This document shows, piece after piece, positions 51,102 through 62,238 of a stretch of 64,000 nucleotides of DNA. A program made the position numbers and the translations under genes. Origin of the DNA: Zonotrichia leucophrys gambelii (taxonomy: Eukaryota > Chordata > Aves > Passeriformes > Passerellidae). Below the pieces are notes generated by a model. It was not told where the DNA came from and did not search any database. It was given only the letters and a program-made list of their open reading frames with translations. Location: contig NC_088175.1 of the NCBI RefSeq assembly GCF_028769735.1, forward strand, positions 1,860,001 to 1,924,000. Direction: 5' to 3'. How positions within the stretch are numbered: position 1 is the stretch's first letter; the number at the start of each line of letters is the position of its first letter.

Positions 51102-51487
51102 TGTCGCAGACAACTTTTCTGAAAAATCCTTTCCTTAAGATTTTTCCTCCTGAGAAGCTGAGAGGCCTCAGGAACAAAATGTAAACAATGATTATCTGCT
51201 GCTGTGGAATGCAACAGGTGCATCTGTGATTGGTCTCATGTGGTTGTTTCTAATTAATGGCCAATCACAGTCAGCTGGCTTGCACAGAGAGCCCCGAGCC
51301 ACAAACCTTTGTTATCATTCTTTCCTATTCTATTCTTCGCCAGCCTTCTGATGAAATCCTTTCTTCTATTCTTTTAGTGTAGTTTTGGTGTAATATATAT
51401 CATAAAATAATGAATCAAGCCTTGTGAAACGCGGAGTCAGATCCTCATCTCTTCCCTCATCCAAGAACCCCTGTGAACGCCATCACA
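51102..51487 (+). mobile_element. Solo LTR, family A, copy 3
   Basis: A 386-bp element from TGTCGCAG to CCATCACA with a perfect 6-bp duplication ATATAT (51096-51101 and 51488-51493). Very close to copy 1: the blocks TTTTTCCTCCTGAGAAGCTG, GTAAACAATGATTATCTGCTG and TGTGATTGGTCTCATGTGG match almost exactly. The similarity implies recent, related insertions. Confidence 0.9.
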
Positions 51488-51493
51488 ATATAT

Positions 51494-52980
51494 GACCATT
51501 TTTGTAAGAGAAAACAGGAGTTCAGGAAAGTCTGAAATTAATGAAAAATGCAAATCTTGAGTTCATCTGCCAAATTTCTAGCATCTCTTAGGTCTGCCTC
51601 TGCCCAACTCAGCTCCTTTGTGCTTCAAATCAAATACATTCTATTCAACACAGCCAAACTTAACAAAAACTCAGGGGAGAGGGCTGTGAATTTATATTTT
51701 TCTATCACTGCTGTGGATTTGTAACCCTCATTTTCCTGCCTGTACTGTGTATAGTTAATGAGCCCCTCGGGGCTTTTTTTTTTGGAGGAAACTTCAGACA
51801 CTGAGCGCTACTTGGAAAAGTTTCTATCCATAGCCAGATATTTGCAGTGTTTAGGTGTGAGCAAAGATCTGTAATTAAAATGGTTAAATGAAAAAAAAGG
51901 AGTAAAACATCTGAGAAGACAAAGCTGGATTTACTTTCCCTGAGAACATGGTGAGGCAATGCTTTACATTAACAAATGCACATCCTAATTCTGTGTTACT
52001 AATTGGTTTATGTTAATGAATTACAAAAAGGACTATTATAAAATTTGACACGTGCACTATTTTGCAAAATTCCACAGCTACACAGAAATGTATCTGAGCA
52101 GATACCTTATGATACTCAAAATCTGGGAATAAGGCAGCTGTAACACATTCAAAACAAAGCATTAGAAGGACAGGTAAAGGATTAATAGAGATTTCACTGT
52201 AAAACTATGGGAATTTAAGAGCTCATTTGCTAAAGGATGCCTTAGCTTTGTTCTCTATTTTCCGCCGGTTTGATGGTTGCACTGGGGAGCAGATTTCCCT
52301 CACTTGTAATGACTTTGGAGTACGAGGTACAAACTGTGGGGTGGAAAAGCCACCTAGTGGTTCAGGGACACGGTGCCAGGCAGGAGCAGGCACCCATGAA
52401 TTCCAAGCAAAGGTTTGCTCTCATGCTGGGACAGCATGCCCTGGCATGTTATAAAGAGAATTTGTTATTATTCATGGAAGTCTGGAATGTGCACTGTGGG
52501 TGCATGAAACCCACATGTAAATTAGAGAAATTTTCCAAAGGACAGGACCACGAAACTTTGTTTTGGATCATTGCCTGTTTTATATGTGCTGTGTAGACAA
52601 TAACATCTAATTAAGAGCTATTTCAGAGAATTAAGAGGATAAATGAGTTTGCCTCATTTTTCTTTCCAACTGTCCAAATAAATGTAGGAGTTGCTATAAG
52701 CCCAGATGCCCAGAGCACAAAAAGAGAAGAAAGGTTATACAGACAACACCCATCTGTACTTTTTATTTTAACTTTCATTGTGTCATAGCTTTGAGGCAAG
52801 ACAAGTCAGTGCATTTGCAGAGTTAAGGACTGGTTATCCATATCTCTGCTCTGGATCCAGTTGTGATTTTTCTGAGAATAATTTCTACATGTGCTGAGGA
52901 GAGATGGGACAGCCATCCAATCTGGGGAAACAAATATTCACCCTCTAGCAAAAGGCTGCTGGGTGGGGTTGATCAGGGTT
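51494..52980. other. No gene recognised
   Basis: Ordinary sequence without supported coding, repeat or regulatory features. A short T run at 51775-51782 precedes TTGGAGGAAAC. The overlapping plus-strand frames at 52227-52596 are without motifs. Confidence 0.55.
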
Positions 52981-53236
52981 GATGAACATGTCTCAAGCTG
53001 TGCCAAAGGAGATACAGGATAGAATTAAGGAGGAAGTTTTTCACAGAAAGAGTGGTCAAGTACTGGAATCATGTGGCCAGGGAGGTGGTGGAGTCACCGT
53101 CCCTCAATGTGTTTAAAAAAAGACTGGATGTGGCACTTGGTGCCATGACCTAGTTGAGGTGTTAGAACATGGGTTGGACTCGATGATCTTAAAGGTCTCT
53201 TCCAACCTAGAAATTCTGTGATTCTGTGATTCTGTG
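52981..53236 (+). mobile_element. CR1 LINE, 5'-truncated, intact 3' end
   Basis: GATACAGGATAGAATTAAGG, CAGGGAGGTGGTGGAGTCACC, GGTTGGACTCGATGATCTTAA and AAGGTCTCTTCCAACCTAG, ending with three ATTCTGTG octamers (53213-53236). Confidence 0.95.
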
Positions 53237-54164
53237 AAAGGCTGAGAGTGCTGGGGGATGATTACAACAGCTCCATTCCTTCAGGACCCTTCAGCTCAGC
53301 ACAAGCAGCACAGAGTTATTGCAAGAATGAAGGCATATCTCCCTTTGGCACACCAGTGATTAAACCTGAGCCCGTCTGAAGAGTAATAGAACAGGCAGCA
53401 TGTTCTTATCTAAGCAGTCAAAATGCAAAGTTAAACCCGTGTGCTGAGGTTTGGGGTTTATAATGCTCAGGTTTTTGCAGCTTTGTGCTCAAAGCGGAGT
53501 GTTCTCTCATTTGCAGATCCATCTGTGAGCACACAGAGCAGGAGCTCTGCAGGCACAGGGGATTGATCACACACCTTGCACAGCCAGGCCCCACAGGGTT
53601 TTTCAGCTGTTGAGTGGAAGGGGAGAGAGGGGAATGACCCTGCCAGGCTGCAGCTGGGTTAAATAACTGCTGGAAATTGTGGGACTGTACAGCAAACACA
53701 ACAGAACATTCCTGAGTGCAGCCCCTCTGTAACACCCAGCTGTGAGGATCCAGCAGCCCTTGGTCACTGCCCACCTGAAACATCAGGAAAGGGAATATGG
53801 CAAAGCCCTCAGCTAAATAAGGGACAGATAGGAATGAAGGGGGCTGTGAAAATGAAGCCTCTTTAGGTAAGTGAATTTCATCTCCAGAATAGGAGGCTTA
53901 ACAAGTCAAGCTAGGAAATTAGAGTAATTACCCCTAAATGTTTAATTACATAAATGCATCTGCAAATACATGCCAGACCTGAACTTTCCAGCCTGCAGTA
54001 AATGCATGAATGTGCCGATCTGTGCATCAAATAAATCACAGCATTTAGGAATATAAACTGACAGAACTGCATCTGCTGAACTAGAGGAGGAGGGAAGGCA
54101 TGTAGGAAAATGCCTGCAAGCACCAGCATTGCCCAGTGGAAATGGACCTTGGGAGCCAGGGAGG
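53237..54164. other. No gene recognised
   Basis: No repeat family or exon that I can support. Short overlapping frames on the minus strand lack motifs. Confidence 0.55.
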
Positions 54165-54430
54165 TCAGTGGGAGTAGAAGGGACATGGACCAAAGCTTGC
54201 CACACTGATCCCCATTGAAAGCACAAGATTTTGATTCCCTACCTGAAAGGAAATGAAATTTCCATTCGGGCAGGGAAACAAAATCTTGCAAAATGGAAAA
54301 CAAAGACTTATAAACACTCTGGAAAGGAGATATGATCTGATGAAATGCAATTGAAAAATCCCAAACAACCCAGAAAATTAGGACATGTAATGACTATAAG
54401 AAAATGGTCTGGGAGGAAATGAGGTGCAGC
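54165..54430. repeat. Inverted arm of the ~400-bp satellite
   Basis: Carries GACCAAAGCTTGCC, CTGAAAGGAAATGAAATTTCC, AAACACTCTGGAAAGGAG and ATGAAATGCAATTGAA in the orientation opposite to the array to its right. Their reverse complements (TTCAATTGCATTTCAT, CCTTTTCAGAGTGTTTGTAAG) are at about 54780-54830. A second GGACATAGACCAAAGCTTACC near 54438 repeats the start of this arm. Confidence 0.75.
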
Positions 54431-55875
54431 AGTTGCAGGGACATAGACCAAAGCTTACCTATAGATCCCCACTGAAATCACAAAATTTCGTTTCCCTTCC
54501 CAAAAGGAAATTTCCTTGTCCCTGCAGTTGATGGCATTCCATGCCTTTTGATGGCTTTCACTTTGGCAAAGATTGATTTTTGATTTTTTTTAAGTATCCA
54601 TGCCACGTCCCTCATATCTTCCCCTCAAATTTGTGTCTTCCTCCTTGACTTTTTTCACCTGCTTTTGCAACATCTGTCAGGTTAGTTTTGGCACGCTTTG
54701 GTCCTTTCACTGCAGATCATTTTCTGCCAGACTACTTTCTTGTAGTCACTAAAACTCCTGACTTTCTTTTTGATTTTCCTTCAATTGCATTTCATTTGAT
54801 AATACCTCCTTTTCAGAGTGTTTGTAAGCTTTTCTTTTCAGATTTGTGACATTCCATTTCCCTTCCTGAAAGGAAATTGGAATCTTGCAATTTCAATAGG
54901 GAAAAATAGAGGAATCTTTGGTGCATGCCCCTGCCCTTGATGGCATGCCATGCCTTTTGATAGCTTTGACTTTGGGAAAGATTTTTTTCTTTTTTTCTTA
55001 AAGTATCCATGCCATGTCCCTCGTATCTTCCCCTCCAAGTTGTGTCTTCCTCCTTGACTTTTTCCCCTGCGTTTGCAACATCTGTGAGCTTCGTTTTGGC
55101 ATGTTCTGGTCCTCTGCAATGCAGCTCATGTCCTCACAGACTGTTTTCTGAAGACACTAAAACGGCCGATTTTCTGGTTTTTTCAGAGTGTTTGTAAGCC
55201 TTTCTTTTCGGGCTTGCAAATTTAATTTCATGAAATTTCCTTTCGGGAAGGGAAAAGGAATCTTGTGATTTCAATGGGCACCAATAGAGGAATCTCTGGT
55301 GCATGTCCCTGCCCTTGATGGCATGCCATGCCTTTGCATGGCTTTGACTTTGGGAAAGATTTTTCTCAGGTTTTTTTTTTTTTTTTATTATCCATGTCAT
55401 GTCCCTCATATCTTCCCCTCCAAGTTGTGTCTTCCTCCTTGACTTTTCCCCCTGCTTTTGTAACATCTGTGAGCTTCGTTTTGGCCTCTTTTGGGCCTTT
55501 GCACTGCACCTGATATAATCCCGGTCCATTTTCCTTGTAGTCACTAAATTTCCCAAATTTCTTTTTTTTTTTCTCCTCCAATTTCAATTCCTTTGGTGGT
55601 ATCTCCATTCCAGCGTGTTTGTAAGTCCTTCTTATCTGTTTTGGCCTTCAGCAGGGATCAATTTTGGCAAGCTTTGCTGCATGTGCCTGCACTTAATGGG
55701 ATATGGCCTGCCTTTTGATGGCTTTGACTTTGGGCAAGATTTTTTCTTTTTTTTTTTTTTTTTTTTTTTTTCTTTTTTTTTTTAAGTATCCATGCCATGT
55801 CCCTCATATCTTCCCCTCTAAGTTGTGTCTTCCTCCTTGACTTTTTCCCCTGCTTTTGTAACATCTGTGAGCTAG
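54431..55875. repeat. Tandem satellite, four units of 385-410 bp
   Basis: The landmark CTC(A/G)TATCTTCCCCTC falls at 54611, 55020, 55405 and 55803, giving unit lengths of 409, 385 and 398 bp. Each unit has TTGATGGCAT..CCATGCC, GGCTTTGACTTTGGGAAAG, a T-run, a TATCCATGCCATGTCC block, TTGTGTCTTCCTCCTTGAC and CATCTGTGAGCTTCGTTTTGG. The T-run expands from about 8 to over 40 bases in the last unit (55739-55783). Minus-strand open frames (KSRRKTQLGGED.. repeated) arise from the repeat. Unit family not recognised. Confidence 0.88.
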
Positions 55876-58595
55876 ACCTTGGCAGCTGCACATCAGCCCT
55901 TTCTCTGTACAGCCCTTGTACACAGCTGGGAAACGAACCCTTTTTCTTCCATTGCCTTCTGCTTCTTCTGCACTGACTTGTGATTTATGGGTGCACAGTG
56001 GGCACCCATAAATAAAGCAAATAAAACACCAAATAAATCAAATATACCACCATTGGTAAATCAGTAAATAAGGAGCACTGCTGCTTCATCACCTTGACTG
56101 GAGACTGGAGGAGGTTTCCTGAGTCTCAGCAGTGAGTTCAGACGTCTCTGTGGGTGTTAACAGGAAAGAGTTGTGGCACAGGGAGGCATTGGATCAGTAA
56201 CATTCAAGGCTACCAGGAAGCTGTGACATGAGCTGGCACACATAATAAGGTGACAGCAGCTTTGCCACCTCCATACCCACATTAGCCAGAGCACAGTGTC
56301 GCTGTCCCTGCCCTCCGGTTGGTGCTGGTGTGTCCTGTCTGAGTGTTCCAAAAGAGAAAGTAAATAAGCATGTACGGTGGGTCTGTAATACTGATACTGT
56401 CTGGTCAAAGAGGCACTGCTGGGAATTGATTTTCAGTCTCCAGCTCTGGCACTGGAGGCTGGAAGAGAACCCGGCCAGGCAGGCAAGTGCAGCCGTGGTT
56501 GCCTGTTCAATGCACATCGCTGTTTCCATGCAAAGTGCCACTGAGCAAACACAGCTCCGTGCTGGCAGGGCTTTCTGTTTGCTCTCTCCAGCTGCAGCTT
56601 TGCTTTGTCTCTGAGCAGCTTTGCTGAGATTCAATTTAGGGTCCCAAAAAAGCTTTAACAAAGCTCCAAACTGCAAAGGCAAACAAAAGAGAGAAAAATA
56701 AAAAGGTAATGAAACGTAATGAGTAAAATACTGCTCTATGACCACAATAACTTGGGATACTGGGAATTTTGCTTTGACAGAAGCTGCCACAGTGGAAATC
56801 ACTTCAGAAAAGCACTCCTGCTCCCCAGTGTTTCATCTGTGGTGTGTGGGTGAGAGATTCAGCATCCCTCTGCATCCAAGGCCTGCTATTCCAGCCAAGT
56901 CAGGCAGGGAGCCTTGCAGGGCCTGCGAGATTTCTGCAGCAGCTGAAAGGGATACTGTGTGACACAAGACCCTTTATCTGGGGAGCAGCTCTATTGCCTT
57001 TTTAATACACTCCCAGAGCAGAAAACGTGAGTCAAGAATTTACCCTGAGATTTAGGCTGAGCACTGCAGTGCTAAACAATAGAGAGTTCCCTATTAGTGT
57101 TAGGTTTTAATGAGCAAGCCTAAACTGAGGAATGCTTTAACTCTCTGTGTAACCAACCTCATGGTTTAAGGTCCTGAATACATTTTTACCTTATCAAAAA
57201 CATGTTTTGATAAGGTCATGTTTTGTAAATTTTCTTTGCAGCCATAAGCATCTCTTCTTTTAAAGGAATTTCTTTGAGTCAATGAAGATTAGACATTCTC
57301 TTTTACCTATTGCCTGACAATGTGCCCTGTTTGGTTACAGGTCTTATAATTCAGAACTGGAAAAGCAAAGTTTTCACATATTTCTCATTCATGCTCAAAA
57401 CTGTGGTTTGTGGGCCTGTGCAGCCCTGCCAATATTGCCTTGCTCCCCATCTGCTTTTGTCTCCATGTTTCCTGTAGGGAAGTTAGCTCTTGGAGGAATT
57501 TAACCTGAACAGTCTAAAGGATTTGTCCTGACATGCAATAGCATTTTCCAAACAGAGTGTGTATGGGTAGACCTCATCCACTTTGAGTTTAAAAAGCAAA
57601 ATAAACCTTAAAAGCACAGCTTCCCTGGTTGTTCAGTCTCTCCCTGGTGGCTCTTGCAGTATCAGGTTTTTCACGTAGTCCATCATGGTCTCTCCCGCCT
57701 TCATCTCACAATCTTTTAGTTGTTTCTAAAACAACTGTGAGGCTTATCATTCCCTTCAATATCTTTGTTCTTATCAATCAGGGCTATGAAACTGCCTATT
57801 GCCTTTTCAGGTTTCTAGGGAAACACCTCCTCCTTTAACTTCTTTTCTAATCCAACTTGTTGGCAGATTTGTCCTTTAGATGCAGAGGGAGAGGCACAGA
57901 CTACAGACATAAAAATTCTGATTTCTCTTGTTTCCATAGGCGTTGCCAGATGTGATTGTGGAGCAGCAATATCCAGCACAAGCCCCTGCTCAGTGCTTCT
58001 GTAAGCAGGCAGCATTGATCGTTGTAAAACAAACCAGAGTTAAGCTGCACAGCAAGATCCCTTCCTTCTGCTGCTTTAACCCTTCCATGTTAAGGCTGCT
58101 TTGAGAAGGTTTGACTCTGTAATGCTTAAAAAGACTGAAAAACAAAGCTGACAGCCAGTGCTGGGTATCAGCTCTGCCCCAGAAGCTGGGGGGACACGTA
58201 AGCCATTGATGCTGACTTTCAGCCCGTTCATTTCTGGTGCCTTTCCAGCCCTGGTGGTGACTCCTGCTCGCACAAATCCCTCCCAAGGCTCTGCCGGCTG
58301 CCCCAGCAACGCGGGCTCCCCGCTAGATGTCAGCGTCCCTCCTGCAAATCACCGCGGCTTAATTACAAGCCTCTAATGAGGCTCCCTCATTTAGCCAGGC
58401 TTCCAGCGGGCTGCTGGGGATGCTCCTGTAGCACACACCAAAACGCTTCTGGCATCATTGGGAGGATCTGTCCGCCCATGGGAGCCCACCCCAGTGCCTG
58501 GCACTGCCCTCCAAACAGCCACTCTGGGCATCGGAGGTGTTTAATTGCATTTATTCTGCCAGAAATATTTATCATTAAACCTATTTATAGAAATG
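55876..58595. other. No gene recognised
   Basis: Includes the longest non-repetitive open frame of the window (minus strand, 56194-56802, 202 codons), which shows no signal peptide, domain or family wording and is overlapped by frames on the other strand. No CR1 or LTR recognised. Some CpG enrichment at 58250-58330 is weak. Confidence 0.5.
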
Positions 58596-59195
58596 TATTA
58601 ATTTCTAAATTAATTATAAATGTGTTTATAATTTTATATATAAATCTATTTTAGATATACATATATATTCATACACATATAAAATATATTTATATATACA
58701 TATATATTTTATATGTATTTATATATATAATAGGCATATATAATAATATATAAAATATATATTTTATATATTATATATGTATTTAAATATAAAATAGATT
58801 TATATAATATTAATATATACATATTTTTATACTATATATGTATTCATTTATAAAATAGATATATATAAAATATATAAACATATTTATTTATATATTTATA
58901 TATACATATATACTTTAATATGTATTTATATATGTAATAGGTATATATAATAATATATATAAAAATATATTTTATATATTATATATGTATTTAAATATAA
59001 AATAGATATATATTATATTAATATATAAATATATTTTATATACTATATATGTATTTATGTATAAATAGATATATAATAATATATATTTATTAATCTATTT
59101 ATATATACATATATGTTTACAATATAAATATATTTATACATATATTGATATTTATCATTTTAAAATTATAATTTATAATTTTTTTATAATTACAT
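58596..59195. repeat. AT-only block with an internal ~208-bp tandem duplication
   Basis: About 600 bp of nearly pure A/T with TATATA and TTTATATA motifs. Landmarks recur at an offset of 207-211 bp: TAATAGG(C/T)ATATATAA at 58729 and 58936, GTATTTAAATATAAAATAGAT at 58779 and 58987, ACTATATATGTATT at 58831 and 59042. It is therefore a duplicated segment, not only a simple repeat. Confidence 0.9.
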
Positions 59196-61048
59196 ATTAC
59201 CTGCAGCTGCTCTGCCAGGTCCAAGGGTTCAACAGCCAGTGCTGAGTTCTGGATCTGACAAGAGCCTGGTCTGCTGGGGCTGAAAGAGTATTTCTGTTTC
59301 CACTTTATTTGGTTGCCTGCCTAAGGACAGCTCAAGAAGCTAATTGACTGCTGAAAAAATAAGAAAGCTTGTTTTCTTCCTCTTGCCTAAGACGGGAAGA
59401 TAGCTGAGGATGAGAGCTGGCACTTCTTGAAATCCAGAAAAAAATCCCCCAAATCTAATTACAGGAAAAGCTCCTTTGTTTAATGAATCAGTTAGCTTTA
59501 TTTTTTTTTAAGTGTAAGTTATGTGTAATTTCCTGTATGTATTCAGTTACTTTGTAGAGTAAAATTAAATTTTAAAGCACTCATATACTCATTTTTAATT
59601 GCAACCCAACATGACCTAAGAGAAAAATAATAATGCTAAAAAAAGAAGCATTATACACCATTTCTAATAGTTTTATTAAAATATAATTAGGAATCTGAAT
59701 AAATATATATAAGATACAGACTCATTGGAATAAGTAAAAGCCACAGGTGCCTTCCTGGTTAGTCACATCTAATTAACTCTGACAGCCTCTAAATTTAATC
59801 TTCCTTTAAAAATTGAAATGACTGTGGAGAACCATTGCAAAAAGAAACTTAAAATAGCAGAGAGATATTTTAAATAAAGATTTCCTGATTGTTGAACTTT
59901 GTCAAATTCATCACTTCAGTCTATCCCTGAAATGTACAGTTAATCACCTCCTCTAAATACAAAGTACAGGAGGTGATTTCCCTTCTGCAGCTACATCTCT
60001 GGATTCCACTTTTTCATTACATTGTAATTACAATGGATCTTCAAAGTTGTCATGAAAATAAAGGATTAGCAGAGCTGAAAATGAAAGTTTAATGGCACAG
60101 ACCAAACATCAGCTATGAGCAACTTCAGCTCTGGCCTCTTACCCCGATCCCATTTCATTTTTGGACTTGTCTGAGGTGAATAAAGAGCACAGAGCAAAAT
60201 TATGCAGTGAACTTTGTTCTTGAAACAGCATGGGGTAATACTTTGAGCTTGAGAGGGATTGACATTTTGGTTTAGTCCATGGTGGCAGTGGAATAACAGC
60301 ACTTTTGTGTCACACAGGCCTTTCTGTGGGGCTCATCAGGCCCTTGGAGATGAATTGTTCCATTGCTCCAGCAAGCACACTCACTCCCACACCCAGCTTA
60401 CCTCCCCTTGCCCTAGCAAGAGCTGAGCTTTGTCCTAAAAGTTGTGATCTTTTATAGAAATGCAGTCTGCTCATGCACATCTGCCTGCAGCTTGGTTTGT
60501 ATGGCCTGGAGAGACCTTGACCCGGCTTTTTGTTGGGGTTGGTGAAACATCTGGAGGCCTGTGCTGGACCTTGCTGTGTAAGGCCAGACTGGGACAGCTC
60601 ACTGCACATCTGCTGAGGAGCAGCTGCTCCTGCTGAAAAGTGACACTGGAGGGTGGCTTTGGGGAGCAGCTTTGTGCATCACACATCGGCACATCCCGTT
60701 CCCCCATCCCTCGCTCTGGTGCTCCCAGCCCAGCCTGAAGCTGTTTTTATGTCTTGAAATGAGCAGTTGGTTGGTTCAGGTCCCTGAAGGACAGGGTGGC
60801 TGCATGGTCAGTGGGTGCCAGGGCCAGCACCACAGTCCTGCCCAGCCAGAGTGTGGTGGGGAGGGGACCAGGGACAGAGCACGCACCTCAGGGGCTGGGG
60901 ACAGGGGAGTGGGCTCAGACATATCACAAAATCACATGATTAAGATTACTCCCTTTGCATTGTATCTACTGCTGACTGTCCACAGGATGCATTTGTTCAG
61001 TAAGCTGATCTAACTGATCAGAAAGTGCCTCCATGGAAGAGGAGAAAG
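59196..61048. other. No gene recognised
   Basis: AT-rich in its first half and of ordinary composition in its second. No exon, LTR or CR1 supported. Confidence 0.55.
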
Positions 61049-61124
61049 GAATAGAATGTCTCACTTGGGAGGGAGATGTTCACACAATGAACATCTCATC
61101 CAACTGCCTGACCAAAAGTTAGAG
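61049..61124 (-). mobile_element. CR1 LINE fragment, left part (interrupted)
   Basis: AGAATGTCTCACTTGGGAGGG and CATCTCATCCAACTGCCTGACC resemble the antisense 3' end of a CR1 subfamily. It is cut by the LTR at 61125 and resumes at 61562. Confidence 0.6.
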
Positions 61125-61561
61125 TGTGACAGTGGTCACAACAGTTCTTAGATGACAGAAGAGACGAGAATATTGACTCTATGTTCAGAAAGTTTGATTT
61201 ATTATTGTATGATATATATATTACATTATAACTATACTAAAAAGAATAGAAGGAAAAGTTTCCTCTCAGAAGTTAAAAGAAAGAAGGGAAGGGAAGGGAA
61301 GGGAAGGGAAGGGAAGGGAAGGGAAGGGAAGGGAAGGGAAGGGAAGGGAAGGGGCGAGGCAGCTCTCTCAGACTCTGTCTGAGATAACTCAGCCTTGATT
61401 GGCCCTTAATTATAAACATCTAAGATGGGCCAATCAAAAATCCACTTGGTGCATTCTAAAGCAGCAGACAACTATTGTTTACATTTTGTCTCTGAAGCCC
61501 CAGCTTTTCAGAAGGGAGAAAAATCTCAAGAAAAGATTTTTCACAAAAGATGTCTGTGACA
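61125..61561 (-). mobile_element. Solo LTR, family A, copy 4, inserted in a CR1
   Basis: A minus-oriented family A LTR of 437 bp with a perfect 7-bp flanking duplication GTTAGAG (61118-61124 and 61562-61568). Landmarks: ATTACATTATAACTATACTA, CTTGATTGGCCC, GATGGGCCAATCA, AACTATTGTTTACATT, GATGTCTGTGACA. It is longer than the other copies because of the internal GGGAA array. Confidence 0.9.
61286..61350. repeat. (GGGAA)13 pentanucleotide array inside the LTR
   Basis: Thirteen uninterrupted GGGAA units followed by GGGG. The equivalent position in copy 2 (about 23270-23285) has only AAAAAGAAGAGAAG, so the array grew after insertion. G-runs of three every five bases can form G-quadruplexes. Confidence 0.97.
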
Positions 61562-61765
61562 GTTAGAGCTTGTTATTAATGGCATTGCCCAAATGCCTCT
61601 TGGACACTGTCAGGCTGGGGGCATTGACAGCCTCTCTAGGAAGCCCATTCCAGTGTTTGACCACACTCACTGTAAAGAAAGGCTTCCCAGCAGCTTTCTG
61701 TTGGATCTGCTGGCTGAGCTGGCTCACTCTGGTGACCTCTCATCGCTAGACCTGGAAGGAGAGAG
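61562..61765 (-). mobile_element. CR1 LINE fragment, right part
   Basis: CAAATGCCTCTTGGACACTG, GGGGGCATTGACAGCCTCTC, GGAAGCCCATTCCAGTGTTTG, CCACACTCACTGTAAAGAAAGG: antisense CR1, continuing the fragment before the LTR. Confidence 0.85.
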
Positions 61766-61952
61766 CACAGCTGAGGCAGCTCAGGATGGGATCACCCTAC
61801 TGTGACAGCCCCACTTAAATCAGCTCAAACAAACACTGGCTCATGCTCACCCATGGGGGCAGAGTTTCCAGAAGCTGCAGCCTGTGCCCTGCCTGCTCTC
61901 CTCTTCCCTGATCCATCAACCATGGCTCTCCATGCTGGCTCCAGCCAGCCCA

Positions 61953-62238
61953 TGTAGGGGGATACAATATAAGAAAATAAAGGTAGTATAGAAAGTAATC
62001 TTACCACCTAAAGAGTTGCAGCTGGGTTAATTATTAAATGTTAGGGGCAGGCCTGATCTTAACAGGCCATAGCTGTAGCCAACAAGAAGAGTGTTATAAA
62101 AGAGTAGATTGGTTGATTGAGGGGAGTTGGAGTCAGTTGCCTGCTGTAAGGACAAGGAAGAATCAGTGCCTAGAGGAGCTGCCTACAGAAACAATCAAGG
62201 AGGTATGAAGCTCTAGCAATATGGACCCCTTGCACTAT
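61953..62238 (+). mobile_element. LTR-like element, family B, copy 2
   Basis: Begins TGTAGGGGGATACA and matches copy 1 at 1071-1357 in order: GAAAGTAATCTTACC, TTAACAGGCCA, GAAGAGTGTTATAAAAGAG, GGAGTCAGTTG, AGTGCCTAGAG, AGCTGCCTACA, CTCTAGCAATATG. The right end is uncertain (near TTGCA at 62238). No clear flanking duplication. Confidence 0.6.

Noticed and set aside
54838..55891. Several lysine-rich minus-strand frames as possible genes
   Set aside because: They recur with the satellite period and include homopolymer runs. Treated as repeat products and noted only as a finding.
56194..56802. 202-codon minus-strand frame, the longest in non-repetitive sequence
   Set aside because: No recognisable domain, signal peptide or splice context, with overlapping frames on the other strand. 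A frame of this length is not surprising in 64 kb.
61152..61382. Plus-strand frame with (EGKGR)n repeats
   Set aside because: Translation of the GGGAA array within an LTR.
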